The notes below the pieces were generated by a model. That model made no database searches. It was given only the letters and a program-made list of their open reading frames with translations, and was not told the origin of the DNA. The position numbers and the translations under genes were made by a program. Shown here piece after piece: positions 22,681-33,606 of a DNA stretch of 64,000 nucleotides. The stretch's first letter is position 1. Every line of letters starts with the position of its first letter. The DNA lies in the NCBI GenBank assembly GCA_964016875.1, contig OZ024736.1:7757518-7821517 (forward strand), read 5' to 3'. The stretch comes from Fallopia convolvulus (Eukaryota; Streptophyta; Magnoliopsida; Caryophyllales; Polygonaceae).

Positions 22681-23010
22681 AAAATATCTATTATTAACTT
22701 GAAAAGGCTTTAAATGGCTTGAAATCACATTAAAGAAAAATAACAAAAATAAATAAATAAAAGAATATACCTATCTTTATTTCTACGCTTGTATTGCAGA
22801 ATACAATAGAAGAGAAGACATATGATATTTAAAAAATGCTAATAATAAAAATATCTATTATTAACTTGAAAAGGCTTTAAATGGCTTGAAATCACATTAA
22901 AGCAAAATAACAAAAATAAATTAAATAAAAGAATATACCTATCTTTATTTCTACGTTTGTATTACAGTATACAGTAGAAGAGAAGACAGAGGAATGGAAA
23001 AGGGGCGGCA
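22681..23010 (+). repeat. 167-bp tandem duplication in LTR C
   Basis: The sequence from AAAATATCTATT at 22681 recurs from 22848 with a few changes. The second copy keeps the site where the fold-back element inserted in the first copy, giving an internal empty-site control. Confidence 0.85.
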
Positions 23011-23261
23011 CACCAGGGGAAGGACGGTGGCGGGCCGGTGGTGGTCCGGCGAGGCTCCGGCGGCGCACAGGGGTCCGGCTGGTGGCTCGTGGGTGGCTCG
23101 GTGGTGGCCCGGTGGAGCAAGGCTAGGGTTTTGATGGTGTTTTAAGAAAAATTCAGCAAACAATTAATGGCTTCTTAGGCTGATTTTTTTGTGAAATGAG
23201 AGCAATTTCACTTGGAGGAAGAGAGGGGAAGTAAGGTGTGATTGAAACAATGAATTTTAGT

Positions 23262-23274
23262 CCCTTTAAATAGG
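23262..23274 (-). promoter_or_regulatory. TATA box of LTR C
   Basis: On the minus strand CCTATTTAAAGGG, near identical to the box of LTR A. Confidence 0.5.
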
Positions 23275-23543
23275 CAAAGATGGAGCTTGTCTTGATCCTC
23301 CATTAATGGAATTGACCTATTTATGAGAGGAAGATGAAAGGGGATTGGTGATATTTGTGTTTGTTTGATGATGACATGGGATGATGATGATCTTGGGTGG
23401 TCTTAGAAGCAAGAATGGAGATTGGAAGAAGAATGGCACATTCATTGAGTTTACGTCAATTCAAATCAGACAATTTTGACTCTTTGAAGAAGAAGAAATA
23501 TGTGGGTTTATAATTAAAAGAGTTGTAATATGGGTTGTCAAGT

Positions 23544-23622
23544 TACAATGGTCTAGCGGATTGGAGTGTGTGTGTGGGAAAGGGAGATGCAAGAGGTCTC
23601 GGGTTCGAGCCCCGGCTCTTGC
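23544..23622 (+). other. tRNA-like A box/B box module in the U3 of LTR C, antisense
   Basis: TGGTCTAGCGG matches the A box consensus and GGTTCGAGCCC the B box. The 7-bp arms GCAAGAG and CTCTTGC flank the B-box hairpin. The position relative to the LTR end matches the copy in B. Confidence 0.55.
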
Positions 23623-26600
23623 CTCCTTTTTATTTAATTTGCATTGTATTATTTTTAGCTTTGTAACACTCCAATATTAATAAAATTTCGGAATTTAATT
23701 TCACTCCATTTTATTTGGTTGACTTTTACACTTTAATAATCCTTTATCATATTTTTATAATTTATTATAAAAATTATAAAAATAATTAAACTCTCTTTTT
23801 AAGAGAGAATATTTAAATAATTATGCGACTTGCTTAATATATTTAATTAAATTCTTAATTCCCATTGTAGTAAACTTTTATAACCTTTTATAATATGAGA
23901 TTATAAAAACTATTAACTTCTCTACTTTAGAGAGAAAAGAAATTATTGGGATAATTACCCATTTTATTTTATTTAGAATTTAGCGGATATTACACTATTA
24001 TAAATAAAACTTTCATGAACAATATGAAAAATTCAGTGGAAGATTAACCAAAACTATTTCGTATAAAAATCAACTTTCTTTAATGAAATGAAACAAAACT
24101 ACAGATAAAACCTTCTTGTATAGTATCATGGGCTCTATTCATCATCACTTTGAATGCTCTTGGAATGACTTTAGTTGCTTGCTAATACCTGGTACCAAAA
24201 GTGGTCAGCCCTCAATGGGGTCAGCTAGGTCGACTCCAATATTTATTAGGTCAAAGTAAATAATTACAAGATTATTAATATTGTGAATGCACATTTTAAA
24301 TTGTCTAGTGTACTTTACCTTACGTCAAAACGTTCCTAGCAACATCATACATACTCTATGAATTGTTAAACTAAGAATAAAATAAACACAACAACAACAA
24401 ATACATAAGTTCTTTATGGTGCTTACTCGCACTTATCTTTTAAAGACCACACATATACACATAGGTTGCGATTTTTAAACCATTGAGGCTCTTACGTCCT
24501 GATGAGTGGGCTCATATGTCCCAAAAGATAAGAGTGGGTTCTTAAGTCCCAAAGGCACTTAGCTAGAGTGCAACACCCCTCAATGCAGCAGAGCGGGTCC
24601 GGTCATGACCACGTACTAGGAATAATTCCATCTAGTACGAAAATGTTATAAAGAGGAGTCTAGAGCAACTATGGCTCACCCCCCTAGGTCCTATGCTAAT
24701 CCAAAACAAGTCTCAATCGACACGATAAACACATAATCCACAATCAACAAGACATAAACAAAACAACATCATCATTTTCATTTATTGTGTCTTTCAGTTA
24801 ATGATTTCGATCTTGACCCACTGTATCATACTCAGTGCTCCAGGAAAGGGGAGGATAGTCACACAATGGACAACACCAAGCCCTCCTTGCCATTTTTACA
24901 GGCGCATTTGACAAGCCCAAGTATGAGTTCAAATAAGAGCATGACTTACTTAGTCGTAGTAACCTAATAACACAATATTGACTACTATTATTATCAATTC
25001 TTTTCTTATTAAATAATATAACTAAATGTCTATGCAAGTTCTTTCATGATTATATCTATAGCATAATTACTATATTTATGCATGAATTGTATTACGCATA
25101 ATCACATCAATCAAGAGAGAAAACATGGTTATTAGACTCTTCACTCAAATCAAATAAGTGACTTAGCCGAGCAGGTATGGGAAGTTGCCTTATTGACGAC
25201 CCTAGAAACTCGGAAAGTTTATAGTCCAGATCTTATAACCTTGGATTGCAACCTATAATAGGAGATGACACAACATGAGTATAAGTTTCATAATCGAAAT
25301 CCATTATATTTCCGTTATCTTATAATCATGGATTGAGAATTCGTAAACAATCTGTTTTACAATTTCATAACTATATTTTATTAAAATCATATTCTTATGA
25401 GAATGAAAGAATAATTGATATCCTGATTTTCCTTAAAAAAATATTTTAAAATAAAATCATATTACTCTCAAAACCTTTGTATGAAAAGTAGACTAATCCC
25501 TTATAAAAATCATACTTTAAAATATTTATAATTTCTTATAAAACTATAAAAATACCTTACAAATTTATATTTATATCAACTCAAATTAGGAATAATTTAC
25601 TAAAGATTAAACCGAAATTAAAACAATAAAAACGAAATAAAAAAACATTAAAAAATAGGGTTGTACATAATCAAAAACAGGGGAGAGAAAGTGGTCAAAC
25701 AAGGAAGTTTGGCGGCTCGGTACGGGCGGCTCCGACAACGGATCGGGATGGAACCGTAGACATTTGGAAGAACGCAACACCACCTTTCTACTGTCGGCAA
25801 GGGAGGCGGACCGACGACGGAGATTAGAGGCGGAAACCAGCGCCTCGCGAGCAACGTTGTGCTCTGTTTTCCTAGGCAGATTCGTGACATTCAATCAAGA
25901 TTTTGGAAGGTTTAGGTCACTAGAAAATTAATGGGTGTATAGTGTTTTCAAAGGGTTTTTCATGAGGATTCCGAATATGGTTACAATTTTCGGATTGGAT
26001 TCAAGGTTATGGAGAAATTTGAGAGTGAACGAGTGAGGCGAGTTCTAGGTTTCCGGTTGAACATGTGAGAAATTCGAGCAAGTTAGGCCACTATTTATAG
26101 GGCTTCTTGTTCGTGCGACTTAAGAATCGGAAGATCATCAACTTCCATTTAGAACTTATGCACAATCGAAGCCTGAAAAATCCTCAAATCGGATAAAAAT
26201 TATATCTTAATCCGAAAACGCGTTTAACCGAACATCTTATTTTTTAGATTCGATTTAGATAGGATTTTCTATAAATTTCGGTTAGTTTGTTACGGGATTT
26301 TGTACATAACATCTAGAAGAGTATTCTGGTTCTTTCGAAATCAAATTTGGATAAGAAATGAGATAGAATCGGGATTTACAAGATCGAATCTTCCTTTGAA
26401 CCAAAAAAAACGAATCGGTTGTATAACTATCAGTAATTACGCACGGGTACCCACAATTTAAGGGTATTTATGAAAAGTTCCCAACTTTTCTAATTTCATC
26501 CATTTCCGCCCTTTCTTCAACTATAATGTTGTTTTTAATTATGATTATTCTCCTTAGTATATATGTCAAATTTATTATTTGAAGTATATACATTATTAAG

Positions 26601-26873
26601 TCAACTTTACTTTACTCAAATTATTTATTGAATTATTATTCCTTATAAGTTATATTTATTTCATGTTCTTCTTATACAAGAGAGAATAAAAGAAACTATA
26701 ATAATCATATATAATTAGAAAAAGGAATTTAATAATATTTTTTTTAAAAGTCATAAAAATCATTATAAGTTTTTATTATTATTTTTTAATCCTTTTAAGA
26801 AAATAAAACTATCCTTTATTAAATTATAATAAAGGAAAGAAGAAATTACAATAATAACCCTCCTAAAATAGGG

Positions 26874-27275
26874 GTTATTACATTAGTACCCACTTAAAAA
26901 GAGTTTCGTCCTCGAAACTGGAAGGAGATATGATTTAAAACGTGTTAAAAGCACCTTTCTTTAAAACTGAGAGTCATTATATTAATACGACTTAAAAAGT
27001 GTTTTGTCTTCGAAATTAGAAATACACGCTAAAGGAAGAAGTACTAATGTACCCTTCTTTAAAAAGAGAGGGTTATTACATTAGTACACACTTAAAAAGA
27101 GTTTCGTCCTCGAAACTGAGGTAAGATACGATATGAAAAAGTATTAAAGCACCCTTTTGAAAATTGGGAGTTGTTATATTAGTACGCACTTAAAAGTGTT
27201 TTGTCTTTGGAATTAGAAAGACACGAAAAAGGAAAAGTACTAATGTACCCTTCATTAAAAGAGAGGGTTATTACA
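26874..27275 (-). repeat. tandem duplication of the PPT/LTR junction region
   Basis: A unit of about 196 bp beginning GTTATTACATTAGTAC occurs at 26874 and 27072, with a third start at 27267. Each unit also has a diverged inner half, so the TTCGTCCTCGAAAC motif (complement of the chromovirus pre-PPT motif) appears in up to four versions. Confidence 0.75.
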
Positions 27276-29072
27276 AATTCTACAAAGTCCTAAGATTTTT
27301 CTCAAATGAGAAAATCACAAAACAATTTCAAATATCCCTTAAATCATGACAGCTTGACAGGAACTCAACATAGGTTACTAACATGCTTGCTTAAACTTTG
27401 AATATTGTGGAAACAAAGATTAGCTACTCTCTTGAAGAATTGGGCGCGTCAAGCTAATGCATCAAATAAAATTGTTGACCTTATCTTAATGATGCTACTA
27501 ACGCTTTGCTCTAGTTCTGTGATGACACTTGCACATTAGCTGACTTTACCAACTTGGCCAAAGGTTGAATCAAAATTGAGCCTCAAAGGAGCTAAGATAA
27601 CCCAATTCATTACTAGGCCCAACATTTCCTTTCGAATGTAGCACTTCATTCCTTCGTCAAGGTAGAACCTGATGATATACCTTGACCTTTTCTTAAACAT
27701 AACATACAACCAGAATTTTCTATAATCCATAGTATTGAGTAATCCTTGCCTGATTTACTCAGTCTTAACCCAACTTAAACTCGTAGTTTAGTAGAAGGAG
27801 TTGATTGCTTGTATCCATTTACTGGCAATCCTTAGGGAAAATGTGATTCCAACATTTTCATTCTCATGACAAGTTCTTCCAAGGTCGCTCTCAACTTGTG
27901 TGTCATCTTGACATATTGCTTTAATAATTCATTACCAAAACGCAATGCTTGATTACATCTACTTACAAATCATTGACCCTTTTATAACTTTGTCATCATT
28001 TCAAACTCAATACAAAAAGGAAACTGTCAAACTCTACATCTAATTCAAGTCATCCAATCCTTATATCTCTCTCTATATATAAGGAAATTGAATTGCATTT
28101 TCCAATAGATTAACATTTCAATTGATCCAACACTTGAGCACTTCAAAGCTCTTTAACTTCCAACTGGCAAAGAACTGTATAGAATATCCATGACTCTATA
28201 TTATAGAGTCACAAACACAAATGTTGAAGAAAGTTTCCAAATGTAATCCTTTTCTTTTTCAAGATATGCTTTTACATCACTTCATGATCCATACTGATCT
28301 TTTAGAATCACTCAAGAGTTATAAGATTCTCCAAATCTTAACATTGAGAAGTAGAGGTTCCAACACATTCCTTCTATTGATATTTGAATTTCAAAGTTCC
28401 AAAATTCCTATAGAAATATTCCCATGAAAACTCTTAATCTTATGACTTCAATGTCAAAGAAACTCACTTTAAAATTTCCTGTTAAAAGACAACACTTGGA
28501 TTTTCATATCTCAAGAAAAGAAATTAACAATTTCTTTCACATAACTTTGAATCATGAACATTTTAACAAAAATTCTTAACTTGAAATCTTCCATTATACG
28601 AGCTTATACTAGGAAACCTTCAAAATAGAAAGTCTTTATGAAGTAGAATACTTAACTTCAAAATCTCACAAAAAGTTTCCTAATAACATGGAAGAAACGA
28701 TGAGGGTACACCCAATTCAGACTCTTCAGACTCAAGAGAGAATAGGAATTTATTGAGAACTTGGTCTAGAACTGGTTCAACTTTAGGAATCTTCACCTGA
28801 TCTTACTATGGATCCTTCTCGGAATCCATTCCCATATCCACGGAATCAAATGTCCACCATAGGACCTTATTCACATAAATTATTACAAACTTATTACCTT
28901 ATGTCTCTAATTCCCATTCCTCCTTCTATCTCTTTCGCGAATTTGACCTCCAATCTTAACCACTTTTCGTAAATGGTTCGAAGACAACACCAATATAGAA
29001 ATCTCCATAGTTCTATATGGAAAGATGAGAGTCTTAAAGAAGACTTGGAACTTTTAGCTCTGATACCACTTC
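26883..29072 (-). mobile_element. shortened retroelement interior between LTRs D and E
   Basis: On the minus strand it begins with a primer-binding site just inside LTR D (29057-29068, TGGTATCAGAGC, the initiator-Met type) and ends with a chromovirus-type pre-PPT motif next to E. Only about 2.2 kb lies between and I recognise no gag or pol domain. Open frames are short. It is either a non-autonomous element or a deletion product. Confidence 0.6.
29057..29068 (-). other. primer-binding site, initiator tRNA-Met type
   Basis: The complement of GCTCTGATACCA, four bases inside the end of LTR D. It fixes the orientation of D and, by analogy, of A, B, C and E. Confidence 0.8.
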
Positions 29073-29988
29073 TGTAACACCCCCTTCCTACCTTGGAGGT
29101 TTTACCGCCAGTAACCCCGTTTAAGACTAAATCGAAGTTACCTAAGGCTTTAAACTGACTGAACAAACTAAAATTCCGAAAGCTGGATTCATTTAAAACA
29201 AAAGTATGAAAGTGAAAGACCACAAATATTGTAAAAGAAGTTAATCTTTATTATTTGATAACTCAAACTTTCCAAAGTTAAGAAAACGTTACAGCGGAAC
29301 AAATACCAATGGTCTTATAACAATATTAGCTTTTATGACAAGATGATAGAACAGTCCTCTATCTAAACAAAGTCTTTAGTATGTAATCTCTTAGCTTCTT
29401 CTTTCCCAACATAGCTTTGTAGTGGCCCAACCATAAACTTCGTTGAAACAAAACTTCTGAAAACTTTTCTTCAACTTCTTAATCCACTTCTTAAATCAAC
29501 TTCCAAGAAATACCTAATGTGTCGTATACAATGGTGGACACCAGCCGGCCATGCAATTGAATAAAGTGGTCGGGTTAGTCTAATAAAAGACTAAGCAAGT
29601 GGAAAAATTGACAAGTTCCTATGGTAGTGACTGAACATATTGGCATCGTAATCCGAATAACAACCGGTCGATGATCCAACAGTTAGCAGTCCCAGAGAGG
29701 ATAAGAATGAGGCATGCATATTCAAGAGACAAGACACCACACTTGCGGTTCCATTACGAAACATGAACAATTGTTGGGAACTCATATTAATCACGTAACA
29801 TTTTGAAAAGCCTCCATCGACTAATCAGATTGACTTAATCAAAGTTTGATTAAGAATCATTCATAACTGGGAGCAAGAATGGTTATCAAATGGACTAACC
29901 ATCTTGGTCCATTAATGTGCCTAAGGGGCTTATCTTTCATTACTTTCAAACTGTGTACTCGCACCATTTAATAATTTTTACGTAGTTC

Positions 29989-30182
29989 GACCAACAACCG
30001 AGATCATAGGGCCTGTTTCATCCATGATCATTTACATATACCCGACCAACAACCGAGATTCGGCCAACAACCGAGATCAAAGGGCCATTTCATCCATGAT
30101 CCTTTAAATGTACGTGCTCGGCCAACAACCGAAATGCGGCTAACAACCGAGATCAGAGGGCCTATTTTATCCATGATCATCT
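29989..30182 (+). repeat. imperfect tandem repeat in LTR D
   Basis: About three units containing GACCAACAACCGAGATCA, GGGCC and CATCCATGATC. Shorter ACAACCGAGAT sub-repeats are inside. Confidence 0.8.
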
Positions 30183-31164
30183 ATCCTTGAACTAATCTAC
30201 TTCACAGTAATGTCTGAACATGAGACGACTAACACATAAGGTCACACACCACTGACCTAAATCCAGTTCTAGCGCGAAACTGAATAAATAACATGGTCAT
30301 TATTTCTAACAAATATAACATCCTATCATATTTCATTAAGCACACAAGTTGTTCCCAACACAAATATTAAATGAGATTCAATTCCTCGTTTAATAGTATT
30401 AATGTAAGAAAGAACCGTCCACTTGCCTTATACGAGATATCTCCACGTAAAGCGATTAGTTCCATCTCGAACGATGTGTATTCAAGACTCGAGCTCGGGT
30501 TGTACTGGAAAAGAATAGTGAAATAAATTATAATCAATTTATTTCCATTTCAAGACATAGTACAAATTATTATATCCTTATAATAATTTGTCAAAGACTT
30601 GCTTGACTTAATTCGGCTTTATAGCTTAAACAGTTACATGATTCGATAAATCACAATTTACAAGATTTAATACGAAAATCCAACCTTGAATGATCTTATC
30701 CTAAAATCATTCTATAATATAAGTCAAGCTCGAAAGACAGAAATTACCTAGAGATACGCTTTCGAGATTTGCTTGCACGCAAATCGAGGTGGTACGCAAA
30801 ACGAGACATATAAAACAAGGTTGTCCATCGGAATCCATGGCACGCATACCGATGCAAATCCGGGTGCACACACCTTTACCTTTTTCCTTCTTTCTTTCCT
30901 TTTTCTTTTTACTTAAATCCATATAAAGTCCGGAAAGAATTAGTGAGCAACAAGCTAACTTCGCCGATGTCTGGCGCCTTCGTCTGACATCTGTTTTGGG
31001 TCATTCAAGCGGCAGTTGGAAGTACTAAATACCCTCTTCCTACTGTTGGCAACGGATGTTTAACTTGCTGGAGCATGGCGAAGAACGGAGGCGACAAAAA
31101 CAGCTCGTGGTCATCTCGAAAGTTCAAGCTAAAAACCAGGTTCGTTGAGCCATCTTTATCGACT

Positions 31165-31310
31165 TGTGGAGGAGACACCAGGCATAGGGTGGCGCGACTA
31201 TAAGCGACAGTGGAAAGCCCACGTTTCCACCTTCAAACTGTTTGGGGCGTTTTTGGTCAAAACTGAGACACCAGGCATAGGGTGGCGCGACAGTGGAAAG
31301 CCCACGTTTC
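31165..31310 (+). repeat. direct repeat in the leader of LTR D
   Basis: GAGACACCAGGCATAGGGTG followed by GCGCGAC and AGTGGAAAGCCCACGTTTC occurs twice, about 95 bp apart. It accounts for the internal repeat of the open frame seen here. Confidence 0.8.
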
Positions 31311-31689
31311 GGGCCGACTTCCCCAACTTTTCTCCGCCAAAATTGATCGGTTTCTCCTCCTTTTATGAACTACCACAACTCCCTCCACTTCATTCTAGCC
31401 ACAACTTGTGTCGGATACGGTTTACACGGCCAAACCTCTTCATGACAACACAAGTGTTCGAGCGTAACGAGGTAATGAGGTGGCACTCAATGGAACTCAT
31501 GACAAGGCAGCCTAGGAGCATAGCTTTGACTTGCTGGCAATCGTGGCGGTTCCCTGACGTCGAAGTAACGAGAAGGCCGAAATGACAAAGCGAAGCAAGA
31601 GGTGGCTGCTCAACTTTGTTGAAGATAAGGTCCAATGCACATGTTAAAACATACTTGTTTCTTCATAAAACTTGAAAACAAGTTAGTGA

Positions 31690-31745
31690 AATTGGTTTGG
31701 ACCATCTTATCTCCTTACACAAGATCTCGGGTTCAAGTCTCACCA
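31690..31745 (+). other. decayed tRNA-like module in LTR D
   Basis: A B box (GGTTCAAGTC) in the context CAAGATCTCGGG...CACAAGAT, at the same distance from the LTR end as in B and C. The A box is degenerate. Confidence 0.35.
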
Positions 31746-32008
31746 CAAGATTTTATTTTTGCCATTATTTGCCTTTAAAATATACCCAACATTTCTCTTG
31801 TTACACTTTTTAAAAGAATTAAATTTTCCGCTAAATACAATTAAACTTTCCCATAATTTATTTATAAGAATAAATCTTATTTTTGCAAATTTTATTCATT
31901 TATGGTGGAATTAAATCAAGTGTAACTTTTTCACTTATTACTAAGTCGAAATAATTAGAGTAATATCCCTCTACTAAAAGAGCGGATATTACATAATTGT
32001 GTATGTAA

Positions 32009-33125
32009 ATCCACTTCTAGGGATAATACTCTTATGTATAAAAGCATCTACTTCAGGAGATGATCATTGTCACATAAATTTTATCATCTTCTTCAGGAAA
32101 CGATATTTTCTATCATTACTCACTCCAAGGAGTAATGAGATTTATTATTTCATCTCTTCGGGGATGATTTTAAATTGTCCCTACCTGGACATACTAGCAT
32201 CTGCTTCAGGAGATGACAAGTTTTAACTTTAAGAACAAATAAAAATGTATATAAGCAGTAACATAAATAATTAAATTGAAAAGTATAAATAAAGAAATAA
32301 TGTATCATAAAATATTGTCAACTTCTGGTGACAAGAGATTGAATACGAAGTCTTCTAGACTTCTTTCCATCACATACTTCAGGATGTGGTTATCCATAAG
32401 ATCTTTCAATCATATACTTTATGATGTGATTTTAATGAGACCTTTTATTCACATACTTTAGGATGTGATATCCATGTGGGTATTTTATTATCTACTTCAA
32501 GAGATAATATTTGTCATATTAACTTTATCGTCTACCTTTGGAGATGATATTTTTCTTTTTCAATTTGCACATGAATCTTGTCATTTACTTCAAGAGACGA
32601 ATTTAGAATCACCACTCACCCCAAGGAGTAGGAACTTTTATTATATTTATCCACTTCTGGGGATTGATTCAATTGTTTCATCCACTTCGGGGATGTGGTT
32701 ACATATTGATGTTTCATTCACTTCAGGGAATGAGAATTGTCACTCTAAGGAAAAATAAGTTTTCATTCACTTTACTTCAAGGAATGGGGATTATCACTTC
32801 AGGGATAATCTTGTTTTGTACATTCAATCCATTCTTCAAGAGGAAAATAATTATCGCTTCAAGGATAATACAATGATGCTCCAATCACTTAGGGAATGAA
32901 AATAATCACTTTAGGATTATATATTAATGTTTCATTCACTTCAAGGAATGAATATTATGAAAACATTATCACATTAAGGATAACATTGTCTTTATATGTT
33001 CATATAATTTGTCTCACCTGGGACAAATCTATTTATAAATACATCCACTTCAGGGGATATACCATATATGATTTTAGTTTGTCGCTTCAGGGACAAATTA
33101 CTATGAATATATCCTCTTCAAGTGA
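32009..33125 (+). repeat. array of about 30 short hairpins with a conserved loop and covarying arms
   Basis: Units occur about every 20-54 bp with one gap (32216-32314). Each has a spacer close to ACTTCAGG flanked by arms of 4-8 bp that are reverse complements. Examples: CATCT/AGATG at 32045-32062; CATTACTC/GAGTAATG at 32114-32137; TTGTCA/TGACAA at 32315-32334; CACAT/ATGTG at 32371-32388; ATTATCT/AGATAAT at 32487-32508; TCATTC/GAATGA at 32714-32733; GATTATC/GATAATC at 32789-32810; TTCATTC/GAATGAA at 32931-32952; ATTTGTC/GACAAAT at 33007-33028; TTTGTC/GACAAA at 33078-33097. All spacers lie in the same orientation. Arms differ between units but pair within units, several with a G-T wobble. The array abuts LTR D. 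I do not recognise the family; function unknown. Confidence 0.9.
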
Positions 33126-33406
33126 TAATGTAAAACGATTGACCATACAATAATCTTCATGCAAACAAATTTCCTTTAAAAAGAAAATATGTACACGATC
33201 ATATAATTAGACATATGAAAGTTGCATCATATATATAGTGTACCAAAAACAATATCAGCAACTTATCTTTAGTTTGAAGCTCGATCATGTTTAAAAAAAT
33301 TAATTAAAGATTAACCTAAATAAAAATAAGCATGGAATTAATTATCAAAAGTCAATAAGAAAGGCACATAAATTTACAATCAATCACGTACTCTACGATA
33401 GTTCGG
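33126..33406. other. AT-rich spacer before the gap
   Basis: No gene or repeat is recognised. Confidence 0.5.
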
Positions 33407-33606
33407 NNNNNNNNNNNNNNNNNNNNNNNNNNNNNNNNNNNNNNNNNNNNNNNNNNNNNNNNNNNNNNNNNNNNNNNNNNNNNNNNNNNNNNNNNNNNNN
33501 NNNNNNNNNNNNNNNNNNNNNNNNNNNNNNNNNNNNNNNNNNNNNNNNNNNNNNNNNNNNNNNNNNNNNNNNNNNNNNNNNNNNNNNNNNNNNNNNNNNN
33601 NNNNNN
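33407..33606. other. assembly gap (200 N)
   Basis: Exactly 200 N, a typical fixed-size scaffold gap. It lies inside or at the 3' edge of the Ty3/gypsy pol remnant. Confidence 0.99.

Larger units (their letters stand above)
18345..23994 (-). mobile_element. long LTR (element C), solo, nested in E
   Basis: The perfect 5-bp duplication CTATT (18340-18344 and 23995-23999) marks both ends, TGTAACACCCC and GCGGATATTACA. There is no PBS or coding region, so it is a solo LTR of the B/C subfamily. It is 5.65 kb only because a fold-back element (21309-22675) and a 167-bp duplication sit inside. Its TATA box is on the minus strand at 23262-23274, with a GC-rich leader at 22990-23110. Confidence 0.85.
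18164..26882 (-). mobile_element. long LTR (element E), split by LTR C
   Basis: Left end TATAACACCCCC, right end GGGGTTATTACA. Without C and one target copy it is about 3.06 kb. It shares a CACTTAGCTAGAGTGC block (near 24565) and a CGCCA.TGACCTCG block near its left end with A, C and D, but it is clearly diverged from all of them. On the minus strand its start is preceded by a PPT-like tract and the TTCGAGGACGAAAC motif typical of chromovirus 3' ends (26883-26920), so it is a 3' LTR of a minus-oriented element. Its GC-rich leader lies at 25690-25870 (reverse). Confidence 0.65.
29073..31993 (-). mobile_element. long LTR (element D), 5' LTR of a minus-oriented element
   Basis: Plus-strand ends are TGTAACACCCCC and GCGGATATTACA; 2921 bp. 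The PBS lies just inside its left boundary. It shares the general design of A, B, C and E (terminal motifs, GC-rich leader, tRNA-like module) but differs much in sequence. No convincing target duplication is seen beyond 31993. Confidence 0.75.

Noticed and set aside
28894..29223. 109-codon minus-strand ORF
   Set aside because: It crosses the firm LTR D boundary and primer-binding site, so it cannot be a conserved gene.
31145..31585. 146-codon plus-strand ORF in LTR D
   Set aside because: It spans a GC-rich leader with a direct repeat and runs opposite to the LTR; no family match.
31999..32758. Repeated T-S-G-D/T-S-G-N peptides suggesting a repeat protein
   Set aside because: The frame changes between units and stops are frequent; conservation is at the DNA hairpin level, not the codon level.
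32009..33125. CRISPR-like array
   Set aside because: Plant nuclear context, no fixed repeat length, no unique spacers of constant size; the constant part is a hairpin loop.
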